IMG/VR virus record: IMGVR_UViG_3300047552_001367
Location: 1-30,784 of that record
Strand: one strand, 5' to 3'
Length of the DNA: 30,784 nucleotides
Source of the DNA: a virus
Made by a program: the position numbers and the translations under genes. The notes below the pieces were generated by a model. That model saw only the letters and a list, made by a program, of their open reading frames with translations. It made no database searches and had not been told where the DNA came from. Below, one piece after another: positions 24,191 through 30,680 of the stretch (position 1 is the stretch's first letter; each line of letters starts with the position of its first letter).

Positions 24191-24882
24191 TTCCCCAAAC
24201 ACCAATCTCTGATTAACTTTCCAGTCTCAGCCGTAATTTTAAACGCAGGCTTCCCTTGAAACAAAGAAGTGTTATCTTTCGCCACTGTTGCCAAATTTGT
24301 TTCTTGATCTAAATCAAATTGCAACATCCAGCGATACTCAGTTCCCTCACGCTGAATGTCTTTCACTCCCACACGCTTAGGTTGAACTTTTCCGTTTGCT
24401 CCCGGTTCCATAACGTAATCCGTTTTTTTCTTCACTGTGCAAATGATATGAATCGGTGATGATAAAATTTTATTAAACACAGCCTCATGCTTTGGCGTTA
24501 TCTTCTTCCATGCAGTGAAAGAATTCTTAGTTACCTCACTTGCGTCCTGGTGCATGTCAAGTGAGCCGCCAATACCTGACCACTCGTCACTGATCGAATC
24601 AATAATCAAAACCTTAAGCCCTGCTTTTTCAGCGGCAGAAATTCCTTCGATAAATTTGTCTGGTGAAAAAGGTGGAGTCATTTCTAGAATCTTGAAATTA
24701 CCCTTATCAAGATAACACTGTGCCCGACCGCTTTCTGTCTGGAGCACTCCACAATTAGACAAATCACCGCCCAAGATTCCTTTGGCGATCTCCAAAGAAC
24801 TCCACGTTTTTCCACCACCACTAGGCCCCGCCACACACATTTTCATTCGTATATCTTTACGACTTGCTTCTTTAAATTCCAT
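24187..24882 (-). CDS. Sak4-like RecA-type ATPase (putative annealase/recombinase)
   Basis: 231 aa. Walker A is VAGPSGGGKTWSSLEIA (G19-T26), Walker B is VLIIDSISDEW (D95), and a later strand IHIICTVKKKTDYV fits the RecA core. The length and motifs match the Sak4/AAA_24 group of short RecA-like proteins, which in some phages promote single-strand annealing together with SSB. The AGAAGGAGA ribosome site lies about 9 nt before the ATG, and the gene overlaps the exonuclease gene by 11 nt. The neighbours (RecE-like exonuclease, SSB) strongly support recombination. Confidence 0.8.
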   Translation of the reverse strand: MEFKEASRKDIRMKMCVAGPSGGGKTWSSLEIAKGILGGDLSNCGVLQTESGRAQCYLDKGNFKILEMTPPFSPDKFIEGISAAEKAGLKVLIIDSISDEWSGIGGSLDMHQDASEVTKNSFTAWKKITPKHEAVFNKILSSPIHIICTVKKKTDYVMEPGANGKVQPKRVGVKDIQREGTEYRWMLQFDLDQETNLATVAKDNTSLFQGKPAFKITAETGKLIRDWCLGK

Positions 24883-25792
24883 CTTCTGAAATCTCCTTCT
24901 TCACCGTCCACGCTGGCGGCATTAACATTAAATGTCCTTCGTCAATTCTTTCATCCTGATAACCTGGCCAAACACCACTCGATAAACTTCTCTCAAGCGC
25001 CTGAATCGCAGACAACCACTTCGCATGACCGCCGTCGATAAAATCCTCACTCGCCTCATAAGTTTGAACAACATAAGGAGCCTCAGTTTCAACAGCAATG
25101 AAATAGCCCTTAACCCTCTCATCAGTTAAAACTCTAATGCCTTCCATGTAATGCGCCATACTCAAATCATAATGCATGTTGTACGCCTGACGAGAAAACC
25201 CCGATGGCGAAACATCAGTCGTCGTCTTAAGCTCAATTAAATCACCGCCATTTATCCCATCAATTTTTGATCGCATTAAAAGACCAGTCAGCGGGCACTG
25301 CCAGAAATACGAAAGCTCAACTGTCGCCCCGCCTAAAAGGCGATCAGAAAGAGTGTGACTTCTAACGCTTTCGCAAATTTGAGCAGCAGTGACATGGTCA
25401 TATTCAGAAATCAAATCACGCCCACCACAATCAAGTAACGCCTGCGCCTTACGCTCTTTGCCTTCCTTCGTTCGCCCATCAACATCCGGCATAACGTAAA
25501 ACTCCGAATCATACTCATCAGGCGTCAACACCAGCGAATGAACCACCGACCCTAAAAGCATCGCCGCACTTCTTGCTGAGGGCAAAATTTTATCTATATA
25601 CTTCGCCCGGTAATGCATCGGCGAATGTCCGAAAAGATACTTCAATGAAGTAGAAGAATAATAATTAGAAATCGCGTGATAAACTTTATTCGGCAAATTC
25701 GCAATCACGCCGCGAAATTCGCCTGTGCGCAACGCCAGCTCAACTCCTGCCCCATCGACAGCGATGTTACGCCAATCATAATCTATACGCAT
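24872..25792 (-). CDS. RecE-like PD-(D/E)XK exonuclease
   Basis: 306 aa from the ATG at 25792, preferred over an open-frame TTG at 25816 because GGGG lies 6 nt upstream. Motifs of the RecE/exonuclease VIII group: a helix with LLGSVVHSLVL (H85), an acidic strand RSKIDGINGGDLIELKTT (D178, E187, K189) as the DxELK core, and a QAYNMHYDLSMAHYMEG segment with the Q/Y helix. Such enzymes digest one strand from a double-strand end, giving single strands for annealing. It is the first gene of the leftward operon. Confidence 0.82.
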   Translation of the reverse strand: MRIDYDWRNIAVDGAGVELALRTGEFRGVIANLPNKVYHAISNYYSSTSLKYLFGHSPMHYRAKYIDKILPSARSAAMLLGSVVHSLVLTPDEYDSEFYVMPDVDGRTKEGKERKAQALLDCGGRDLISEYDHVTAAQICESVRSHTLSDRLLGGATVELSYFWQCPLTGLLMRSKIDGINGGDLIELKTTTDVSPSGFSRQAYNMHYDLSMAHYMEGIRVLTDERVKGYFIAVETEAPYVVQTYEASEDFIDGGHAKWLSAIQALERSLSSGVWPGYQDERIDEGHLMLMPPAWTVKKEISEDGI

Positions 25793-25851
25793 TTCAAACC
25801 CCACACCCTTGACCAAACCCAGAATCTAATTTGGAATAAAGACACTTAACT

Positions 25852-25867
25852 TTGAAACGAATTTCAA
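25852..25867. promoter_or_regulatory. Operator-like palindrome between divergent operons
   Basis: TTGAAA-CGAA-TTTCAA, a perfect 6+6 inverted repeat, lies in the 103-nt gap between the leftward exonuclease gene and the rightward nuclease gene. Both operons must start near here, so a dimeric repressor or activator bound at this site could control both. No promoter in the gap matches the consensus well. Confidence 0.4.
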
Positions 25868-25895
25868 GGCAAGCGAAAAGAAGGACTCTAACGCC

Positions 25896-26393
25896 GTGAG
25901 TGATGAAAGAAAAAAATCAGTAGAAAACGCGCTTCACAACTACTTAAAAAAATATCAAAAAGACACCGACAAATTAAACGGCGTAATTAAAAAACGCACT
26001 AACGCAAAACCAGAAAAAAACGTTGAAAAAGAATGCCTTACATGGATGCGCGCCCAAGGCTGGAACGTACAAATTTTCGAAAGTAAGGCCACGCAAATTA
26101 ACGGAGTTTGGCGCAACCAATCAATGAAAGCTGGCAACGCCGACTGCCAAGGCACTCTTCCTGGGGGAATCGCATGTTACATCGAGTTCAAAAGCCCAGG
26201 CAGACTTTCAACATTTAACGCGCCAAAAAACCAAAGACAGATTGATTTCATTCTAGCTAAGATCGACATGGGTGCGTTCGCGTGTGTTGTCGATTCAGCC
26301 GATCACTTAGCTGGTATCTATAATATATGGAAAGAAAAACGCGCAGCTGATCCCGAAGACGCGAAAAATTATCTGCTCGATGCGCTGCCTTGA
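25896..26393 (+). CDS. VRR-NUC domain nuclease
   Basis: 165 aa, GTG start with AAGGA 11 nt before it. After a basic N-terminal helix the VRR-NUC core begins at NVEKECLTWMRAQGWNV (E45), then GNADCQGTLPGGI (D83), then CYIEFKSPG (E97, K99 as the ExK), then NQRQIDFILAKIDMGAFACV (Q113/Q115 helix). All parts of this restriction-endonuclease-like fold are present. Phage single-domain VRR-NUC proteins are thought to act on branched DNA during replication or recombination, probably as a Holliday junction-type nuclease. It is the first gene of the rightward replication segment. Confidence 0.88.
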   Translation: MSDERKKSVENALHNYLKKYQKDTDKLNGVIKKRTNAKPEKNVEKECLTWMRAQGWNVQIFESKATQINGVWRNQSMKAGNADCQGTLPGGIACYIEFKSPGRLSTFNAPKNQRQIDFILAKIDMGAFACVVDSADHLAGIYNIWKEKRAADPEDAKNYLLDALP

Positions 26394-26406
26394 AACTCAT
26401 TCGCGC

Positions 26407-26446
26407 AAAAAAAAAGGCGACCAGACATTTTACCGCCAGGGTCGCC
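26407..26446 (-). terminator. Intrinsic terminator for leftward transcription
   Basis: Read leftward: GGCGACC (26446-26440), a 17-nt loop, GGTCGCC (26422-26416), then nine T residues (26415-26407). This is a canonical factor-independent terminator on the minus strand. On the plus strand it lacks a T-run after the stem and so would be weak after the nuclease gene. No leftward gene lies to its right for over 2 kb, so what it stops is unclear. The 26394-26702 gap also holds the two elements listed next. Confidence 0.75.
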
Positions 26447-26526
26447 CTCACCATTAAATTTGGGTGTGTGCTCAAATATAAAAGGTAAACGCATAATATA
26501 AGACCAGCTCACACAGCGCAAGAGTA

Positions 26527-26585
26527 AAAAGCCCCACACTAACAATTTAAAAGAAGATTATAGGCAAATCTTAAGACGGGCTTTT
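26527..26585. other. Nested inverted-repeat element, possible small RNA or regulatory RNA
   Basis: Outer arms AAAAGCCC (26527-26534) and GGGCTTTT (26578-26585) enclose inner arms AAGATT (26554-26559) and AATCTT (26567-26572) with a 7-nt loop. T-rich bases follow the outer arm on both strands. On the minus strand, TATAAT (26562-26557) lies within it as a possible -10 box, without a good -35. No open frame of note crosses it. Confidence 0.4.
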
Positions 26586-26626
26586 AATTATTAACATGGG
26601 GCCAAACAACTATTGAGCAACATTCA

Positions 26627-26656
26627 TTTGACATGAAACGCCGCGCTGTTGTCAAA
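26627..26656. promoter_or_regulatory. Inverted repeat carrying facing -35-like boxes
   Basis: TTTGACA (26627-26633) and TGTCAAA (26650-26656) form a 7-bp inverted repeat. Each arm contains TTGACA read inward, one on each strand. The matching -10 boxes at 17 nt are poor, so this may be an operator rather than two promoters. It lies 47 nt before the prim-pol/helicase start. A small palindrome TTGTACAA follows at 26681-26688. Confidence 0.35.
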
Positions 26657-26702
26657 ATGGAAATTCGTCTAAAAAGAAAATTGTACAACTTGGGGGTTGG
26701 GT

Positions 26703-28538
26703 GTGGGTGTGACTGATGGCGATCAAAGCCGCGTGGAGCTTTTAAAAGCAGCAGCAATGAAATTCGGCATCATGGGTATGCCTGTTGCTCCAGCAAAAGA
26801 TAAAAGAGTTTATATCCACGGCTGGTCGAAACTCACAGCAGAAGATTTTTTCGACGAAAAATATAAAAGCCACTGGCAAACAGCGACGGGCATTGGCCTT
26901 GTCTGCGGCAAACAAAGCAACACCATTGGCTTAGATATTGATCTGCTACTTAGCACCTGCGATAAAGTTTTACTAAAAAAAATCGTCGATAGATTGCCGC
27001 CAATACTTTCTGGTAAATCTGGCAATCCCGACAAGCGCCCAACACAATTTTTTAGATATAACGGCGAGCCGGGACGCAAATTCACCAACATTCACGTCGA
27101 GATTCTATCAGACGGCAATCAAACAATCATACCACCCAGCCGTCATCCAGAATTTAATAAAGAATACGAATGGGTCGGCACTCCACTTTATAATCTCGAC
27201 CCGGATGATCTGCCAACACTGCCAGACGGATTTATTGACTTCTTAGAAGAACTAAACGAATCCATGAAACCGCAAAAAAGCGAAACTGATAAAACGCTCA
27301 TCGCAAAAAATGGCAGATGCAAGTCAGGCTCACACAATAAATTGTCAGCACTTGCTGTTGCACTATTTCATGACAATTATCCATTTGATCGCCTCGTGAA
27401 ACGAATGATCGAGGAAGATCGTAAAATAAATCACGATGCTGATTATCTATATTTCAACTGCCCATCAAGACCCTGGAAAAATAAAGGCGAAAAAGCAATT
27501 CAAGAAAACGCAACAGACTTCGTGGAAGAGATTTTTAGAAATTACGGCCCAGGCGGAAAAAACGTGAAAGCAGAAGTTTCCAGACGAGAATTTGAACCGA
27601 TACCGGAACAAGAAACTAAAAACGAAATTGAGCTGCTAACCTTAAAAGATTTATTAAATAGACCAGACGAAGCGATCCCGTATCTTGTTGAAGGCTTACT
27701 GCCTGCTGGTGGAACATCAATCATGGCCGCAAAGCCCAAGGTCGGAAAAACTACTTTACTGCGGCAGCTGTCTTTTGCCGTGGCCACGGGTGATATGTTT
27801 TTAAATCGCAGATGCGCAAAAGGGCCTGTTATTTATTTCTCAGTAGAGGAAAAGATCGACGAGATTAAAAACCACTTTAGAGACATGGGCGCCACAGGTG
27901 AAGAAGAAATTTATATCTTCGCAGAACGCGCACCCAGCGACACGATTAAGAAACTAAAGCCTATCTTACAAAATCTTAAACCATCTTTGGTCATTTTGGA
28001 CACGCTCTTTAAAATAGTGCGCATGAAAGATGAAAACTCATACGCTGCTATATCTGAAGCACTCGAGCCTTTGCAAGAGCTTGCTCGAGAGTCTGGAGCA
28101 CACGTCATGTGCGTTCACCACGCGGGCAAGGCTGACCGTGAGGGCGCAGACGGGATATTGGGTTCGACTGCGATCTTGGGGGCCTTTGATACGGCGATAA
28201 TCATGAATCGCAAAGATAAAGCCCGGACCATTAAGACAATTCAACGCTATGGCACCGATCTCGATGAATCGACGCTTCTTTGGGATAAAGATACGCGGCG
28301 CAGCATGTTGGGCCAGGAAAATTGGAAGGTAAAGGCTGACGAACGCAAGAACACGATTCTTGAGTTTATGAGGTCTGTGGGTCAGCCGCTTTCTTTTGCC
28401 GATCTCAAAGAGGGCACTGGAATAGATACTAAGCTTTTGCGCGATATGCTGCAAAAGCTGGTGGAAAAGAAGCAACTTTCGGTGCGCGGAATAGGCACAA
28501 AAGGCGATCCGAAAATCTACTCAATTGGGCTGTTTTAG
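26703..28538 (+). CDS. Primase-polymerase/RepA-like helicase fusion
   Basis: 611 aa from the GTG at 26703 (GGGGG lies 6 nt upstream; the frame opens at a TTG at 26697). N-terminal primase-polymerase domain: TIGLDIDLLL holds the D-x-D metal pair (residues 80 and 82 counted from the TTG), and NQTIIPPSRHPE plus EYEWVG are its usual late motifs. A linker follows, then a RecA-type helicase/ATPase: IMAAKPKVGKTTLL is Walker A (K351), PSLVILDTLF is Walker B (D435), HVMCVHHAGK and GILGSTAILGAFD are RepA-like core segments. A winged-helix-like end (FADLKEGTGIDTKLLRDMLQ) may bind DNA. It would start and unwind replication forks. The iterons directly downstream fit an origin. Confidence 0.88.
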   Translation: MGVTDGDQSRVELLKAAAMKFGIMGMPVAPAKDKRVYIHGWSKLTAEDFFDEKYKSHWQTATGIGLVCGKQSNTIGLDIDLLLSTCDKVLLKKIVDRLPPILSGKSGNPDKRPTQFFRYNGEPGRKFTNIHVEILSDGNQTIIPPSRHPEFNKEYEWVGTPLYNLDPDDLPTLPDGFIDFLEELNESMKPQKSETDKTLIAKNGRCKSGSHNKLSALAVALFHDNYPFDRLVKRMIEEDRKINHDADYLYFNCPSRPWKNKGEKAIQENATDFVEEIFRNYGPGGKNVKAEVSRREFEPIPEQETKNEIELLTLKDLLNRPDEAIPYLVEGLLPAGGTSIMAAKPKVGKTTLLRQLSFAVATGDMFLNRRCAKGPVIYFSVEEKIDEIKNHFRDMGATGEEEIYIFAERAPSDTIKKLKPILQNLKPSLVILDTLFKIVRMKDENSYAAISEALEPLQELARESGAHVMCVHHAGKADREGADGILGSTAILGAFDTAIIMNRKDKARTIKTIQRYGTDLDESTLLWDKDTRRSMLGQENWKVKADERKNTILEFMRSVGQPLSFADLKEGTGIDTKLLRDMLQKLVEKKQLSVRGIGTKGDPKIYSIGLF

Positions 28539-28592
28539 AGCTAAAAACTAGCAAAACAATCAACTGCTGTATATTGCATCTGGCGTTGCCAT

Positions 28593-28832
28593 ATCAAAAC
28601 TATTATGGGTGATTATGGGTGATATATTATATATATACTATCATCACCTATAATAATTTTTAGTTGACAGCTCAAATGCTATATATTAGTTTTTAAATCG
28701 AAAATATTATGGGTGATCGTTTTATGTGTAAGGCAATCACCTATCATTTTTGAGTTTTGTGAAAGTCGTAATAAGCAATATAGAGCATTTGAAGGCATAA
28801 AAAGCCGCCAGATCGAAACTATTATGGGTGAT
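28593..28832. repeat. Iteron cluster, candidate replication origin
   Basis: A 21-bp unit ATC(A/G)AAA(C/A)TATTATGGGTGAT occurs at 28593-28613, 28697-28717 and 28812-28832. A further core copy ATTATGGGTGAT is at 28612-28623. Inverted copies lie at 28643-28655 (ATCACCTATAATA) and 28736-28748 (ATCACCTATCATT). Full copies are 104 and 115 bp apart, near whole helical turns. AT-rich runs (for example 28623-28640) sit between them. The two inverted copies can pair with direct copies into hairpins followed by T-runs. The 335-nt gap 28539-28873 holds only these elements and an isolated TTGACA (28664-28669). Confidence 0.75.
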
Positions 28833-28873
28833 TTTGTTTTTTGTGGTGATTTCAAAAAAAGGGGTAAAAAAGC

Positions 28874-29266
28874 ATGACGTTTGACGAACACTATCTTTGC
28901 CATAAAGCAGTCGAAAGACTGGAGGCGAAATTTAAGAAAATGCAGGCCGATTTGAAGCATGGGGAAAAGATAACAGTCAGACATATTGATGCGGCGCTTG
29001 ATTTGATAACCAACAAAGAGTGGCTGAGATTGAAGAACCACCTTGATGAAGATTTTTGTCGGCAATCGAAGTTCGGTATCTCGCGTTATTTTGGCTTTCA
29101 TGGCAAAAGATGTGAAAAGGACTTTTGGGTAAAGATTAGAAAAGGATGGACAGGCGGCTTTGGGGCCAACGTGAAGTTTTTCGGGAAAAGATGGCACTGG
29201 ATCGCAAGGCACTTCAAAGCGATTGATGACTCTCCACCCATTTCGACCCGCGAGACACACATATAG
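28874..29266 (+). CDS. Unknown basic protein after the iteron region
   Basis: 130 aa, ATG preceded by AAAAAAGGGGTAAAAAAGC. N-terminal half helical (YLCHKAVERLEAKFKKMQAD, then TVRHIDAALDLITNKEWLRL), C-terminal half rich in Lys, Phe, Trp and Gly (KKD/FWVKIRKGWTGGFGANVK region, GKRWHWIARHFK). The high positive charge and aromatic residues suggest nucleic-acid binding. A replication or regulatory role next to the iterons is possible. No family recognised. Confidence 0.65.
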   Translation: MTFDEHYLCHKAVERLEAKFKKMQADLKHGEKITVRHIDAALDLITNKEWLRLKNHLDEDFCRQSKFGISRYFGFHGKRCEKDFWVKIRKGWTGGFGANVKFFGKRWHWIARHFKAIDDSPPISTRETHI

Positions 29267-29268
29267 CC

Positions 29269-29718
29269 TCAAGGCTGCGTCTTCTCGGGACAGCTATACC
29301 AATCTGAGCATTCAGACTGCCAACCATGCACAAAGCCTTGGTAGATGCCTTTAAAGAACAGGTCAGGCTGCCCTACTGAAAACCAGTAGAAGACATAGGC
29401 GAGAAGTAGGACTTTACAAAAGGTCTTAAATTTCCGAGACTTTGTGGATGGCTGACAATCGAAGTCCTTGGACCCTATTGAAACAGAGCTTTCTTCCCGC
29501 AGATCAACGCGCAGAGGCGAATATCGAGGCGCGACGTGTGGAGCCTGTGATTGAACGAGGATCGCCGCGAGTAGTAGATTCTGCCGATCTTGCGCGTCGG
29601 CAAGCTGAAATTGCTGAGAAGTACAGACGTCTCGAAGAACAGCGTCTAATGAACGAGGCTCCTGCGGTTGACCCGGCAACTCAGGGCTATCAATTGCGAC
29701 GGCGTTAAGCGTTTTCAT
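29269..29718 (-). CDS. Single-span membrane protein, end of the right leftward operon
   Basis: 149 aa. ATG at 29718 makes a 4-nt ATGA overlap with the 63-aa gene upstream and has GAGG 7 nt before it. The N-terminal 95 residues are polar and Pro/Gln-rich; one membrane segment (about 99-114, FCKVLLLAYVFYWFSV) follows; a short Cys/Trp-containing end (GWQSECSDWYSCPEK) lies beyond it with two Cys that could pair. Antisense to it, 29442-29708 also carries a coding-looking frame; the ATGA coupling favours this one. No family recognised. Confidence 0.6.
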   Translation of the reverse strand: MKTLNAVAIDSPELPGQPQEPRSLDAVLRDVCTSQQFQLADAQDRQNLLLAAILVQSQAPHVAPRYSPLRVDLREESSVSIGSKDFDCQPSTKSRKFKTFCKVLLLAYVFYWFSVGQPDLFFKGIYQGFVHGWQSECSDWYSCPEKTQP

Positions 29719-29906
29719 TTCTCAACCTCATTATTTTTTAAGATAATTTCAATTTCGCCTTTAGCCCATGTGATAGCCCACAGTTCTGCTTGATCTGTTT
29801 GGCTATTTTCTCTGTTGTTGGCCTTGATCGAAATTTGCAGCGAGATTGTTTTGATTTTCTCGTCTAGTTTTTCTACTAGGTTTTCGATGTCTTTTCGTAA
29901 ATTCAT
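29715..29906 (-). CDS. 63-aa helical protein
   Basis: ATG at 29906 with an excellent AGGAGAAAAA ribosome site; a longer open frame from 29978 is not favoured because of that site. Helical, alternating charged residues (LRKDIENLVEKLDEKIKTIS, then WAKGEIEIILKNNEVEK), probably a coiled coil. A matching hairpin (29920-29933) lies just before its ribosome site. Function unknown. Confidence 0.7.
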   Translation of the reverse strand: MNLRKDIENLVEKLDEKIKTISLQISIKANNRENSQTDQAELWAITWAKGEIEIILKNNEVEK

Positions 29907-29919
29907 TTTTTCTCCTATT

Positions 29920-29933
29920 CGCATTTCGATGCG
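29920..29933 (-). promoter_or_regulatory. Leader hairpin, copy 1
   Basis: Read leftward: CGCAT-CGAA-ATGCG, a 5-bp stem with a tetraloop, ending 5 nt before the AGGAG of the 63-aa gene. A second copy lies at 30661-30674 before the 54-aa gene. Likely an mRNA element for translation or stability. Confidence 0.45.
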
Positions 29934-29943
29934 CGAGACAGTA

Positions 29944-30480
29944 TTATTGGCGAACATAATTATAAGCATTGTTTCCAAACACCAGTGGCCCGCAACTGAG
30001 AGTCATCGAGTCATTCGAGTTCGCAAACACGTTGCAGTTATGCCACGCCGTGAAGACATTCTGGAATTGTTGGCAACCTGGGTTCAACACTTGCGGCGCT
30101 GTTATGTGCCTAACCCGGAAGTTATACTGCCCGTCCCAACCAAGGCCCGTCGCAAATTCAGCCGTATAACCCTCGGGCGGCACCTCGAAATCAAAGCCGC
30201 ATTTCGCTGATGTTGCCACGCAATCCTCGCCAATGGTTAGCGTCTCAGGCTGAACGCCTAATGTGATTTCGAGAGCTGTTGGCGTGAATTGCCACGTTCC
30301 GACTAAGTAGTTGCCAGCACAAGCGCCTTGCACTGTTGGCGGTGGCTCGACTGGCGGCGGGTCAATCGGTGGCTCGTCAACTATCGGCGCCTCAATGTGT
30401 GTTGCTATTTTTGCTGTATCGGTTGATTCGTTACAACCAACAGATAGGACGAGTATAGGTACTAAAATTAGGCGTTTCAT
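29944..30480 (-). CDS. Cys-rich lipoprotein
   Basis: 178 aa. Lipobox at the end of the signal peptide: LILVPILVLSVGC, with Cys16 as the lipid-bearing residue and Asn at +2, which would not be expected to hold it in the inner membrane. A Pro-rich tether (DEPPIDPPPVEPPPTVQ) leads to a globular domain with six Cys (in GACAG, EDCVA, AKCGF, PGCQQ, HNCNV, LSCGP), suited to three disulfides, with strands such as GTWQFTPTALEITLG. GGAGGTGAAAA precedes the ATG and its first codon overlaps the previous stop (ATGA). A phage-encoded lipoprotein of this type could alter the host surface or block superinfection; that is inference. Confidence 0.8.
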   Translation of the reverse strand: MKRLILVPILVLSVGCNESTDTAKIATHIEAPIVDEPPIDPPPVEPPPTVQGACAGNYLVGTWQFTPTALEITLGVQPETLTIGEDCVATSAKCGFDFEVPPEGYTAEFATGLGWDGQYNFRVRHITAPQVLNPGCQQFQNVFTAWHNCNVFANSNDSMTLSCGPLVFGNNAYNYVRQ

Positions 30481-30641
30481 TTTTCACCTCCAGTTTTTAT
30501 TTCGTCGATTAATTTTTTCAATTCTTCGAATCGTTCAAGAGTTTCATTTTTCTGTTCACCAGACTCATCGAACGAACGGCGTTTAATATCGTCGCGCATA
30601 GTTTCCAGAAAAGTTAGGACTATGCTTTCTAGTTTAGTCAT
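30477..30641 (-). CDS. 54-aa coiled-coil protein
   Basis: ATG at 30641, TGA at 30477 overlapping the lipoprotein ATG (ATGA). AAAGGA lies 7 nt before the start. Product: a helical start (TKLESIVLTFLETMRDDIKR), a polar middle and a helical end (LERFEELKKLIDEIKTGGEK). Both halves have hydrophobic residues in heptad spacing. Coupling to the lipoprotein gene suggests a common process. No family recognised. Confidence 0.7.
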   Translation of the reverse strand: MTKLESIVLTFLETMRDDIKRRSFDESGEQKNETLERFEELKKLIDEIKTGGEK

Positions 30642-30660
30642 TTCTCATTCCTTTCATTCG

Positions 30661-30674
30661 CGCATTTCGACGCG
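30661..30674 (-). promoter_or_regulatory. Leader hairpin, copy 2
   Basis: Read leftward: CGCGT-CGAA-ATGCG. Compared with the copy at 29920-29933, an A-U pair has become G-U, which keeps the stem only in leftward RNA (on the other strand it would be A-C). It lies just upstream of the ribosome site of the 54-aa gene. Confidence 0.4.
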
Positions 30675-30680
30675 TAGGGG

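Noticed and set aside
25809-25837. TTGACC followed by an A/T-rich stretch as a rightward promoter for the nuclease gene
   Set aside because: At 16-18 nt spacing the -10 candidates match only about half of the consensus, so it was not listed.
28530-28556. GTTTTAGAGCTA and a nearby GCAAAAC, resembling the start of a type II-A CRISPR repeat or tracr pairing
   Set aside because: It occurs once, includes the stop codon of the prim-pol gene, and there is no array, cas gene or second copy.
28679-29272. 197-codon leftward frame
   Set aside because: It runs antisense to the 130-aa gene with a clear ribosome site and across the iterons; its product is Cys/Phe/Leu-rich without coherent domains, as expected for a shadow.
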